From: Polytrichum commune
Taxonomy: Eukaryota > Streptophyta > Polytrichopsida > Polytrichales > Polytrichaceae
DNA: 64,000 nt
NCBI GenBank assembly: GCA_950295325.1
Contig: OX485808.1
Span: 23,644,527-23,708,526 of the forward strand
Reading direction: 5' to 3'
The translations under genes and the position numbers were made by a program. Below are positions 48,220 through 59,735 of the stretch, piece after piece. A model generated the notes under the pieces. The model did no database searches. It had not been told where the DNA came from and saw only the letters and a program-made list of their open reading frames with translations. Positions within the stretch are counted from its first letter, which is position 1; each line of letters starts with the position of its first letter.

Positions 48220-49210
48220 ATGGCTTGGCTATCTCAATTACTACTAAAATGTGAGGAATTAGTCAAACCTTTTACCATTCTTGATATTTTCAAATTTGTT
48301 GAGGGTATGGCTGATGGCAAGGCAACATGGCATGATGGCATACCCATTGAATTTTTGATAGAATGTTGGCTCATAATAGGAGAGGGTTTTTTCGATATGA
48401 TTACCTAGACCTTGGATGTGGGAGAATTTCACCTAGGGATGACTAAGGGGTTGGTAAGTCATATCCCTAAGGACGGTGATCTCAAGGACCTCAAATATTG
48501 GAGGCCCATCACCCTCCTTGCCGTCATGTATAAGAACATTGCCAAGGCAACACAACTCATGCCTCAACCTCTTCTTATGGAAGTCATTAGCTTAGAGCAA
48601 ACCACCCACAATCTTCCTCAAACTAGATTTCTCCAAAGCTTATGATAAAGTACCTTGAAATTTTATATTTGAAGCCATGCATATGCTAGGCATGTATGAA
48701 ATCTTTATCAAATGAACTAAGATGATCTTTGGCAATGCACAAGCATCTGTGAACCTCCACGGTAGCCCATGCAAGGAATTAAAAGTGGAGAGAGGGTTCA
48801 AGTAACAATGCCCACTGGCACCCTACCTCTTCCTACTAGTAGGGGAAGTCCTAAATCACATCACCACGAAAGCAATGAGAGAAAAAGAATGCTTGGAGTC
48901 AAAACCCCAGGGGGGGGGGGGAGTAATCAACAATCACAATACATTGATGGGTTCGTCTGCCTCCTAGGGATTTTTAGTCGGGCATCAGGCATGGAGATCA
49001 ATTGGCATAAATCTTGTGTGTGTTGGTTTGACCGTCGTACCAATACCCCAAACATGCCTAGCTTAGCTACTACAATTGCTAGTTTGTCAAAAGTGATCCT
49101 ATCTAAAATGAACTCATCTTCAAATTTATTTCTCAAATTATTTGAATACCTTAATATTATTGAAGATCTAGGAAATATAGCTAGGGTTTCGGAGAGGTCA
49201 TCATGGTGCA
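48220..49210 (+). pseudogene. LINE (L1-like) reverse-transcriptase remnant
   Basis: Ordered RT landmarks are present in two frames with stops. DGIPIEFLIECW is near 48340, HIPKDGDLKDLKYWRPITLL at 48457-48516, then LKLDFSKAYDKVP at about 48617-48655, which holds the first catalytic Asp. GNAQASVNLHGSP is near 48733-48770, and FSRASGMEINWHKS at about 48973-49015, the segment that normally follows the YxDD box. The YxDD itself is lost near a 12-base G run at about 48911. Stops at 48406-48408 and after AYDKVP, plus frameshifts, make it non-functional. Confidence 0.85.
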
Positions 49211-49520
49211 TGTAGAAAACTACATGAGATCAATGGTAGCACGGGTTCCATTCACAAAGGCTAAAGATTCCAACGTGCATAGAAGTTTGGCAACATTGGG
49301 GGGGGGGGTGGGTGGGAAAAAGGACCCAAAAACGATCGCTTAAACACCATAGTGCATCATCAAAAGTGGTGCAATATGCAATTATTAGATGTATTTAAGG
49401 GTAGATTTACTTTTGTGGGGAGATTCTTCTAGATTGGGATCCGATGTAATGATGACATGTTGATCAAGACTTGGGTTACAATGGAGATGTTTGATTGCAA
49501 GTATGAATAAGATTGACTCA

Positions 49521-50651
49521 GGGCCGGTTTACACTATGGACCATGAAGTTGGACCAGGGCTCTGCAAGGCAGTTGATTGGTTGTTGAAGGTCTCCCAAGA
49601 CAACTTCGGTTTACACTAAGGAGAAAATGGCAGAGGGACCATGAAGGTCGAGGTCCCCAAAATATAAATTTTAAGGCCTAATAAATGCACTGACATGGTC
49701 CAACGGGTTTTGTGGTGAGAGAGGCAAGAGAGGTGGTATGGTAGGAAAAGGCAAAGGCCCATGTCAGAGAAATACCATTTCAATAAATTTGTAATGGATC
49801 TACCTTTTATGTGCCTTAATTATACCATAACCCATGAGACATACCAGCATTACCTTGCCCTACCCCTTAAACCGGCTCACACGTGTTTCACCAAACAACG
49901 TGGAACATCTAGAACTCAAGAATTCAAGTGCATATTTGTTTTTTTGGTCTACCAAATGCAATGTTTGGAATTTTGGGGCTTGTAATATACCGTTGGAAAG
50001 GTCTTGAAAATAAATTTCCAACAGTATATTACACACCCCAGAATGTATACAAAATACAAAAACAAAAAACAAAAAACAAAAATATGTAGTGGTTTAGTGA
50101 CTGTAGATCAGAGTAGTCAAAAGAAGTGCAATGGGAAATCTTCTAACACTAATTATCAGAGAATTGAAAATTAGTGTTGAGCAAGGTAGGGTGGTAACAA
50201 CATTAAATATAATCAAACACTAAATATCCTATTTAGTGTAGTGACAACACAAGGTATATGTCACATGTAAATTACATTGAGCATGTACAAATTAAATTGC
50301 TAATTTTTTTGTCGTAAAAATTGTTGTGAGAAGATTTGCAAGCCACATCTTCGACACATTTAACAAGAAGTGAAGACAAGTGAAGCCCAAGAGAAGACAA
50401 GGAATGATCAAACTTAATTTTTTTTCAAAATTGCCCTTTTTAGGCATGTATTAAAAAAATCAGCACCTTCACATTTTCGTGCGTGGTCATTCTTCTTGGT
50501 CCATATTTGGTTTACACCTAGTGAGGGGCCCAAGGCTCTCAAAACTATTTTTTTATGAAGTCGGACCATGAAAGTTGGACCATGAACTCGGACCATTGAC
50601 AAAGGCCATCTTCCATGGTCCGACTTCATGGTCCATAGTGTAAACCGGCCC
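49521..50651. mobile_element. 1131-bp TIR element, GGGCCGGTTTACACTATGG ends
   Basis: GGGCCGGTTTACACTATGG continues through ACCATGAAGT as an almost perfect inverted repeat of about 35 bp at the two ends. TCA flanks both sides (49518-49520 and 50652-50654). The interior contains a CACTAAAT..ATTTAGTG palindrome near 50205 but no transposase, so it is non-autonomous. It separates two LINE-derived pieces. Confidence 0.88.
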
Positions 50652-51029
50652 TCAATGAAGTATGCCTATACTTTGGATGGTTGATACATGGTTGAGTCAT
50701 CTATTGGAGTGGGGGTGGGGGATGGCAGTCATAAAAATAATGACATTAATGAATTAAAAGTTAAAATATCATTTGATGCTCTATAAATACATTCATACAT
50801 GTTAGTGCTTTCCTTGAAATACCCAAAAATAAACAAAATCTCTTATAGGGAGGGAAATAAAACGAAGGATTGTAAGTAAATACCTTGGTTTGACACTTGC
50901 CCAAGGATAGTGTGTGTAGTTGCATGCCCTTAGTTGCCACCAATATGTAGTGGGTGTTTCTATTTATGAAGGGCCTTGTAGGTAAGTTGTTATAGGGATG
51001 GCCTTGAAAAACATCTCATGAAATAAGAT

Positions 51030-51921
51030 AAGAATACAAATCTAGAATTGATCCCCATACTATATTCCAACATAGATAAATGGATAGCTGATGAGAAAAT
51101 AAATAACGAGATGTCAAATAAATTATGGACAAACAAAAACATAACTGACACTCAAAAAACATGTCTTCTAAAATTGAGACATGGTCAATATATGGGGCAC
51201 GCTAGGAAACAACTGTTCTTTGGCAGGGAACCCTTCCCATTGATCACATGTCCCATATGTAAGTCTCTAGACCCTGGTACATGGCTACATGTACTTCTAA
51301 AGTGCAAACAACGCCACATACATGCCTTCCGAACCAAAAGTCATAATAAAGCAGTATGGGAATTAAGAAAACTTATAGTGGCATCAAAAAAGACAAGATG
51401 CTATGTTCTCATGAATGTAGGCACATTCAATAATGACCCTACAGAAAACACCGTCCCCCCATGGCTATTACCTTGCATGTGTGGCCAACAAAGATGTCAC
51501 TGCAATGCCAAATTTAGACTAGACATTTTATGTGTGAAAGGACTACCATATCAATCTCCACCACCAACAGAACCTATTGACAACTTAATAATACAATTTT
51601 TTGAAATTACATATTGTAATGATAGAATACTAGATGAAACTTTAATTATAAAATATAAAATATAAACCACTAATAGACAATATTACCAATAGAGGATGGA
51701 AGATAGATCCACTAATAGTCATCACTGCAAGTGCTAGGGTGGCCACACACACCCCTTCCATGAAAAGTATTGAAACAACATTTAAAATCCCTAAGCTAAA
51801 TATCAAATACACATTTGAGGAAATCAACATTATCGCCATACAATATGTCATGTTCATAATTCTACACAAAAGGAGGATAGAAAACAACGAACCACTACCA
51901 ATTGACACACAACTACCATAG
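51030..51921 (+). pseudogene. LINE C-terminal fragment resembling an R2/NeSL-type CCHC plus restriction-like endonuclease
   Basis: An open frame (51048-51665, 205 codons) contains CPICKSLDPGTWLHVLLKC, a C-x2-C-x9-H-x4-C cluster, followed by SHNKAVWELRKLI, the position of the RHN motif in restriction-like-endonuclease LINEs. Downstream, CNAKFRLDILCVKGLP and IIQFFEITYCND resemble the PD..(D/E)xT core, with Pro of PD changed to Leu. A one-base shift near 51655-51662 moves the reading to YKPLIDNITNRGWKIDPLIV and TASARVATH, ending at 51921. The clade call is from motif memory and is uncertain; that it is a LINE-type tail is more secure. No reverse-transcriptase domain adjoins it directly. Confidence 0.6.
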
Positions 51922-53432
51922 CAACCCCTAATACCCACCAACCAATAAATAATTAGGATTACAAAAGCATAAATGCCAACATTGGCTAAGGAATTGTCAC
52001 AGCTTACGGTAGGGGTTGGTGGCCATAGGATACAACTTTCCTGCCAAATAACTCACATAGCGTATGCCAAGTCACTTACATCACAATACAATGCTTGTAC
52101 AAGGCCATTAGGAATCAAACCTGGATCACTAAACATGTGATGTTAACCCTCACGTACAATGAACCATTGAGAAGTCCCATGACTCGGCGGCTACCTCACG
52201 AAGAAAAGTGGTCATATACCCCTACAACACCACAACCACACTAACCCTACCAATACAAAAAACACATAAACACTAAGTTCTCATGGTTACTTTGATTACC
52301 GTGATTACTATAGTGCCCACCCTGAGAGGGGTTAGTAGTCATGCACCATTGATATTATGTCCAGTGGGCATAATATCATGGGTAGGTCGAATGGGCATTT
52401 TCATCATGTTGATCCCACTAAGGTCAGAGTTTCTTCCCTCTTATATTGATGGCGTTGATTGAGGTCCAAGATGACCCTAAACTACCTAAAGATGATAGGG
52501 GAGAGGTACCCATTTCCAAATGAAGTGGTTGGCGGTTCGATTCCCGCTGTGAAATCTTCTCTCAACTTGATGAGAAAAAAACTAGCTCGGTATGTAGGAA
52601 GCCAAGAGCCCACCCACCACAAGGTAAGCAGTAAACCCCACCATGCAGCAAGAAGATTCTTGCAGTAGGTAAGGCCAACATGCTCAAATTCACATAAGAT
52701 TGTCTAACATTGGTTGTTTATTTTATTGACGTCGATTGCTTGTCAAATGACCAATCGATTGAATCAGAAGGTGGAACTTATATATCCAATATGAATACAA
52801 ACCCTATGAAAACATCAATAGAACAACATTGGACAACTTATAAATGATCATGCGAAACTCGAAACACCAACTAAGAACATCCATTGGATAGTGAGATGTG
52901 AACCGGGTTTCTCGGACGCTTATTAAAGGTTAACACACCAAAGCACGAAAGTTCGACGAGAGCATGACACGTTTCCCCCCTTCACTACCTTTCCACTTTC
53001 CCAACTACTCCAAAGTAAAGTAGTTGTAGTAATAACCATAACTTTTTCTAAGCCATTGGATTGGGCCACCGTGGAATTTCGGGTGTTTTCTTAAAGCTTG
53101 CGGGATTCGTCGAAGCAAGAAGAGGAGGAGCTTGGGAGACCGGGAAAAGGTCTCCTTTGTGGAGCTCAAGCTTGCTTTATTCTTTTGTGGTTGCCATGGT
53201 CGCACAAGTGGTGGAGCTTATCATGGTGACTCACCCCACCCGCGGTTTGTGGCTATTGCACGACGAGCGACCGTATAATAGCGACAATATATTATAGTAG
53301 TATATAGGCTTCGGAATCCCTCTTTGTAGGGTTGAATGATGATGAGTCAAGATAGACACCTATTTACGCACAAAACTTATGCATCGCAACTTGACATGCC
53401 GATGAATGAGGGTAGTGTGTTTGGTTAGTGTA
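51922..53432. other. No supported gene; possible SINE-like B box
   Basis: GGTTCGATTCC at 52534-52544 matches the RNA polymerase III B-box consensus, but no A box lies at the expected distance and no tRNA cloverleaf folds. Otherwise non-coding. Confidence 0.35.
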
Positions 53433-53654
53433 CACTAATGATTGCATTAGTGTCACTTACTATTTGGAATCAAAACTATTCATCGTGTGTCTCTCTCTTC
53501 TCTTTTTTGGCGAACCAAGGTCGAATTGGTTGTTTGGACATTATAGAACATTGGCACCTTTATTTGGTAAACAATTACAGTGATAATGGATGAAAGACAT
53601 ATCACAATGTTACTCAAGTAGTAAGTAACGTTGAATGTCATATTTAGTATAGTG
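53433..53654. mobile_element. Short palindromic-end MITE
   Basis: CACTAATGATTGCATTAGTG opens after TA, followed by TCACTTACTATTTGGAAT. The right end carries AGTAAGTAACG and CATATTTAGTATAGTG before TA. It shares TTGGTTGTTTGGACATTATA with the copies at 10961 and 25436. Confidence 0.7.
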
Positions 53655-53679
53655 TATGTAGTTGAAAAAGGTCTCTCGG

Positions 53680-53702
53680 AATATATATATATATATATAT
53701 AT
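53680..53702. repeat. (AT)n microsatellite
   Basis: Uninterrupted alternating AT run of about 11 units, 26 bases after the MITE at 53433-53654. Confidence 0.95.
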
Positions 53703-54116
53703 ACACTTCTTGAGTTTCTTTTGTAATTGTATATGGAATATGACTACATCGCACCACATTGTTCACCAAGCCATGTCTTAAGGTGTTCCAATACCAACGA
53801 AACTATGAAATTGAATGATCCCATTAGGTCAACGAGAGAAAAATGGACTCAAGATGATCAAAGTAGGGTTTTGTATCCACAGTACGAGAAAAGAAAAGGG
53901 AAGTGGTGCTAATATGGCATTGCTTTCTCGCCAAATCATATCGAACTTGCCTTTAAAAAACCAAATTTACCAAAATTGAGAAACTTCGAGTTTGGGTTTC
54001 AATTAGACGTGATTTGCACCTCAAGTTTTCTACATCTAAACCATAATGTAGCCCTACGTGTGGGGCATATCATTGCATTTGCTTTGGTGATTTGCAATAA
54101 CTTAATGAACTTACTA

Positions 54117-54485
54117 CACTAAATATGGTATTTAGTGCTATATGGTAGTTGATGTCACTATGGTAACTTTTTGGATGACACTTCTTATGAACAAGTCAAC
54201 AAATACTGGCATGGAGGATGGATGAGTTCATCCATTGGCCAAAACCTTGCCTTCTCTTGTCAACAACGTGTGATGAAGTGTTGTCATGCATGATTGAAAT
54301 TTGGATGAATTATCATTTGGTAAGTGATAGTAATTGCAACACTGTAAATCTATAATCTCCCCCCTTTTTTTAATTTACAAGGAATGACAAATAATGTTGG
54401 GTTAACATTTAGTGTTGGCGACACTATACCGCGGTTTACAGAGCAAGACAAATAGAATTGGTGACACTAAATATCATATTTAGTG
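54117..54485. mobile_element. TA-flanked MITE with palindromic ends
   Basis: CACTAAATATGGTATTTAGT(G) at the left and CACTAAATATCATATTTAGT(G) at the right, with TA on both flanks. The interior is the reverse orientation of the copy at 1469, including CATCCATTGGCCAAAACC and AATAATGTTGGGTTAACATT. Confidence 0.78.
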
Positions 54486-55206
54486 TAGTTGCTCTTTCCT
54501 TGAGTTGTATAACCCTAAGAATATAACTAGTCATAACATAGTGAATGTCTCCCAATTCGGTTGTGTTGATTATGGTTAATAATGTGGGCATATGCAAGGT
54601 GACTTTCCCTTTGCATCCCTAGATAAATATATACATATGGTGGTCCAACATACACCATCAAGCATGAAAATAATGTGTGATGCTAGTTACAATTCAATCT
54701 TCAACTTGTTTCTTGACGACAAATGTAGTTGGTCGTCGATTGTGCCCTAATGGCTAAGAGTTAGAAGGTGATCTTGATGTCTTTTGAAAGAGCACACAAA
54801 ACTCAATTAGATTAACAACTTGTCTATCTATAAAAAAAACGACAAGCAACATTTGGAACACAATATGATCATTTGTTTCTTGAACCCATGATATTAGAGA
54901 GTGCAAGTCGATAAATGACGTGCACCCACAATGCTAATGTTCCCAATGTAAACCAATATAGTGTGAATATGTTGTAAATAACGAGGCCCACAATATATTA
55001 CCGGAAATCTAGCGAATGTGAAAGAAAATAGTAAAGCGAAAACCGACACTCATTACGACTTCATTGTGCTCTTGACCAAAGAAGGCCCCCAAGTTAATGA
55101 CCACCAGTCAAGTTTCGTAACTTCCTCTTGGATACCCGGCTCTATACCTCAAAGAAACATTCAGCACATCAACAGCAAAAGCACTGAGATATTTTCATAC
55201 AATCTC

Positions 55207-55208
55207 TT

Positions 55209-55249
<41 letters not shown>

Positions 55250-55260
55250 ACAAATAAAAC
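55207..55260. repeat. (AAAT)n microsatellite
   Basis: About eleven AAAT units with one CAAAT variant near the end. Confidence 0.95.
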
Positions 55261-55443
55261 AAAAAATAAAATAAATATCTGTGGTTCACCGGTTTCGATT
55301 AGAATCATTGATGCTACATATCAGTGTTCCCGCATGATAATTCTTTGGCACTTGCATAGTGGCCATCAAAGTTGAAGTGAGCACCCCACTTGACCCACAA
55401 CTCCATGTTTTTGGGGATACCACTACACCATTGATGGTATTGA

Positions 55444-55942
55444 GGGCCACTTCACATACGAGCCAAGAGCCGTGACCATGAAATTGTGAGAGCCCAAAAG
55501 AAAGTGTCCAAAGGCCGTCCCAACACACCTCCCAAATCATGTGGTGTGGTCACGGACCCTCGAGTGTAGTGTGAAGTCATATGTGACCGGGCCCTCAATG
55601 AAATGCTATTTCGATGAATTTCTATTCATGCGGGTCTTCACGCATGATACAATAGAATGAATCGACGGTTGTGAGCTTTCGGAGTACCATGGTCTCCCGG
55701 TTTTGTGTTAGGCCTACCTCCAAGAGGTGGTTTTTGAGAATAGTCCAAGTGACCATGAAACATGATCCATTCGATGCCATGTAGGGATCCACGTAGACTT
55801 TACATTCATCTTGCATTCACGTACTCCGTTGGTCCCTCAAGCGTAGTGTGAAGTGAACTTGAACCGGCTCCGCCTTTTCCACCAATGAGAGTGCTTGAAG
55901 TGTAATGATCACGGGCTCTCAGTCCCGTGTGTGAAGTGACCC
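55444..55942 (+). mobile_element. PIF/Harbinger-like MITE, GGGCCACTTCACAC family, copy 4
   Basis: Termini GGGCCACTTCACATACGAGC and TGTGTGAAGTGACCC, with TGA on both flanks (55441-55443 and 55943-55945); 499 bp, the same length as copy 2. Confidence 0.88.
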
Positions 55943-55956
55943 TGAAGCCCGGTTTA

Positions 55957-56459
55957 GGGCCGTTTCACACTATGGATGTCCAAGCCGAGAGGCCGTGGGA
56001 TTGAATGACCAAACTTTGTTGAGAGTCCAAAGAAATGGGTTGAAAATAGCTAGCCAATAAAATATAGGAATTGGAGCCTTCAGTCGGGCATATTGTGAAG
56101 CCTCCAAAGGCCAAGCCCAAAGTCCAAAGGAAGAGGGAGCATCCCACTCTAATCCCTACCCAAAACAACCCCTCCAATCTAACGGTCAAGATCTTGTCGG
56201 ATTTTTTTTTTTGAATTATGAAAAAAATCGACGGCCCCTCGACCATAGTTTGGGTTTTCATTCTTGTTTGACCCAAACTTCCTTCAAGAGTCCATCGCCT
56301 TGGTCAAAAAGTGTTGCCATGTAGGCATTTTGGAGAGCAACGGCCTTTGGACTTTGGCCTCTAGTGTGAAGGGTCGAGAGGCCGAATTCTTGGTTTCTTG
56401 CCTTCTGATTGGTGGAAATCAACACCCTCTCGACCTTCAGCCATAGTGTGAAGTGACTT
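55957..56459. mobile_element. MITE-like element with TTCACACTATGG inverted ends
   Basis: The left end GGGCCGTTTCACACTATGG and the right end CCATAGTGTGAAGTGACTT share a terminal inverted repeat strongest at CACACTATGG. TTA flanks both sides (55954-55956 and 56460-56462). It starts 14 bases after copy 4 of the previous family. 503 bp, no coding. Confidence 0.75.
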
Positions 56460-56643
56460 TTAGACTATGGTGTAGAAATGCATTGGTCGAGAAATTTAGG
56501 AGAACAGAGCAACGTGATTGGCTACAAAATGGGGTCTTCACCGGCCAGAGTTTACACTACGGTCAAGTCTTCTCTAGCGGATAATTTCAAGCATGAATGA
56601 AAAAATGACATGGTTGTCAACATGACAACATTTTTTTGTTAGG

Positions 56644-56718
56644 GGAGTTCTCTGGAGGTCAAGTTTCTTGGGCAACCTCAAAACCCTCAAATAAGAAACT
56701 TGGCCTCTAGAGACCTCC
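56644..56718. repeat. 75-bp imperfect hairpin
   Basis: TCTCTGGAGGTCAAGTTTCT and AGAAACTTGGCCTCTAGAGA face each other around a short CTCAAAACCCTC loop, with two mismatches in about 21 bp. Confidence 0.75.
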
Positions 56719-58389
56719 AACTTGAGGCCTTCTTTTTAAAAAAAAATCCATCTTGCTCGCCATACCAAATGTTGCCTCAAATAGCCTTGTTTTGAGCATA
56801 CATTCTTGACCAACCGGTGCACTTCTTTAGTGCAGTCTAAACATGAGACCATTAGTGTCACATGCGTAATAGGGTCACTTATGCTATTGCAAGGCGTATG
56901 CCAAGTTACACTAATGATCGCCAACTTTGCCATTAGTGTCACCTCATGACACTTTGTGTTCATGTGCGCTAATTACTAATATCTTGTTATGAGGTATATT
57001 CCTACATTACATAGTGGTCTGCAAGTTGACCAAAGTTGACTAATTTGAGTGGGATTCCAATGTAGTGCGACATTGAATTGCCCGCACCAATTGTATGGAA
57101 TATGGATCAAAGCTTGTCCCATTATTCAAGACAAAAACGAGGCAATATAAATACATTAGATATATATGCAAAGTTCTTGTGTTGAGGCTTAATTTTGAAA
57201 CACAAATGAGACTCATTGGACCTCCTCTTCCAATCCAAATTTTTAGAAGCGATTTCCATAGTTTAAAATATTGCTGGATACATGGGACCCGTCACATATT
57301 ACATACTAGCCTATGCAAGACTAGAATATCAAACCAAACTTAGTATAACAACCCATAAAGCATGTTTTAAAATTTAAAAAATAAAATAATCCGATCCCAC
57401 TCTCTTAACAATCAATTCAAGCGTTAATAAAACTTGGGGCCACTATGCCATAAACTTTCAAACTCACCTTTTAGCTAACTCACTAGAGTTTGGCCTAGAG
57501 AATTCATGAACAACTCTAATATACCCTAAAATTTGTAATATGAACTTCCATAATGTCACTCACTCTCTAATATCCCAAAACCCTAGGATGTTGCACTTTG
57601 TGTTATTCCATAGTGTCACATTCTACACTAATTCTACAGTATCATGCATCCATGTTAACACTATAAAACTCCGTAATATCATGTACACTTTGGTTGCCAC
57701 ATGTGTGATACTACGGAGTTTAGAGTGTATAAAATCCAACAAATAAAAAACAACAATTATGATGTTCAGGACTAAAAGATTCTCACCTTGAGGTTCTTCC
57801 GCGTGCAACTGAAATGAAAGAACTACATTAACACTTGGATTCCCCCAAAAAAACACGGAAAACAAAGATGAAAGCTAACTTATTAGGTGTCAAAGTTAAA
57901 GCAACTTGAACAAACTATAACTGAATGTTCCTTAGTTTTCACTTGAATTTTAGCATGTTGGTGAATGTAAACCCTAACTTAATAAAACAAACTTGGGTCA
58001 CTTTAAGCATAAGCTTCCAAGCTCATCCGGAAATTCAATCCAGATGATTTCCAAACAACTCCCATTTATTAAGAAATCGAACATAAAAAAAACAACGGTC
58101 AAGACTCACCCTGCAAGAGGGATTCTCGCCTCCTCGAAGGTTCTTCATCAGTATGTATACATACGGACAATTGATGCGATTGAAACGAAAATGACTGGCA
58201 CTTGTTTTGGGGAGAACCAAAAAAATGAAAATTGAAGGCAACTTGAAGGAAGTACTGTTGAGTAATTGTAACTTATAAACTTTTGTCTCGGGGTTTGGGC
58301 CTCATCAGTACAGTTGTTTGTCGCCTCCTCCGATGGATTCCGATTCAATGTGACTTGGAAAGTGCTAATTCGTTCTAGATTCATAGCCC
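56719..58389. other. Intergenic DNA before the START gene, no gene
   Basis: AT-rich, with short frames only. Inverted TCACATTC..CCGTAATATCATG motifs recur near 57600-57720 but do not define an element. Confidence 0.45.
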
Positions 58390-59735
58390 CCACCTCCGAC
58401 CTCCGCGCACTGGATAAGCTTCTGTCCTAACGCAACATCATCATCATCAACAACAGCAGCAGCAACAACAGCAGCAACAACAACGAATTATTCTTACAAA
58501 TTCTATTCTACTTCTCTTGCTTTGATCACTCAAGGAGAATCGGGATTCTGTGACTGCTTGGAATTAACGGAGTGGTTAAGCGGTCATTTGTTCTTTGAGG
58601 CGTGATTCTTTGAGTCGGGGTATCGTGGGGTGCCAGATTCTTTATTTCCATGTTGCGATTTGATGTAAGTTGAAGGGAGTCGATGATCACCCATTTTCAC
58701 TCGATTTGTTGATCTTCTTGTGGCCAGTGAGAGTTTTCGAATATTGGGTGTGCCGGAAACTTTAGTAAGTGATTTGTGGGTTTTGGGGGGTTTTCTTTTG
58801 GGTACCCGCACGATTGGAAGGCTTTCTTTTGCATCTCGTCGTTTTTGCAAGGGTTGGTGTGCGGAGGAACCTCACTTGACCTAAAGATGGGGTAGAGGCG
58901 ACTTGAAGAAATCCTACGATGGGGTTCTTTTTAAAATAAAATTTACCTTCGATTTCCCAGATTCTGTGCTTGGCCCTGGATCTTAAACTTCGCAAGTTTT
59001 TGTAGTAGCCAGATTTCCCCTGTTATTGCAGGAGGAGTGTGTGCTTGAATCTTTTTCGAGGTGGTTCTTTCTTGCGGATGACTAAGCATTGGTTTTGTGT
59101 TTTCAAGTTCTTCTTCGATCCCGCCCATTTTCCTAAGCTTTGTTACCTTCTTGTTGCAAAGGAGAAAGTGCTAGGTGAAAGCATGATTGTTGGAAATCAC
59201 CCGCAGAAACCTTTTAGGCTCAATGTTTGGGCTCACCCCGCCTGTAGTTGCACCACCTGATGCTTCACAGAATTTGACCCTTGGATGTTTGCAAGAAAAG
59301 ATGTGCATCTATGTCAAATTTCAAATTGGATTTCTTGTCTCCTCCAGACACACATTTATGTAACTCTCAAAACTTCCTCAGGCCTTGTTGACTAAGTCAT
59401 TCTGAAGTATTCCGTGGATGCTCGAGACACTGAATGTTTTGCTGGTGGTGCCCCATTTGCAGAAATTGCTTGAAATGGAGTATTTTGAGCATTTTGAGCA
59501 ACGTGTTCGAGGTTGAGATTTCTGTGCAGAACTTCCTGAAGAGCACCGTCACAGTTTTGGGAGGAGTTGTGGATGATATGTAGCATGTGGCCAAGTCATT
59601 GAGTTGGGGAAGTGCACATTATTAGAAATTTGAAGAAATATGGCAGGTGGGTAGTTTGTTTTTTCCCAAGAGGAGGAGGAGGAGGAGGAGGAGCCATTTT
59701 ATTTTAGATTTTTCATTTCTTCATGGGGTAAAACC
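58390..59735 (+). promoter_or_regulatory. Upstream/leader region of the START gene
   Basis: GC rises after about 58380. A CAA/CAG microsatellite lies at about 58448-58486 and a GAG run at about 59672-59694, close to the start codon. TTATTGCAG at about 59024-59032 could be the acceptor of a leader intron. The small open frames here on either strand show no recognisable domain. Confidence 0.4.

Noticed and set aside
52534-52544. B-box-like GGTTCGATTCC, possible tRNA or SINE
   Set aside because: No cloverleaf, acceptor stem or A box can be found around it, so I list it only as a possible motif and not as an RNA gene.
58584-59128. Minus-strand basic frames opposite the START leader
   Set aside because: Short, mutually overlapping, low-complexity Lys/Pro/Thr-rich, and antisense to the likely leader of a confirmed gene.
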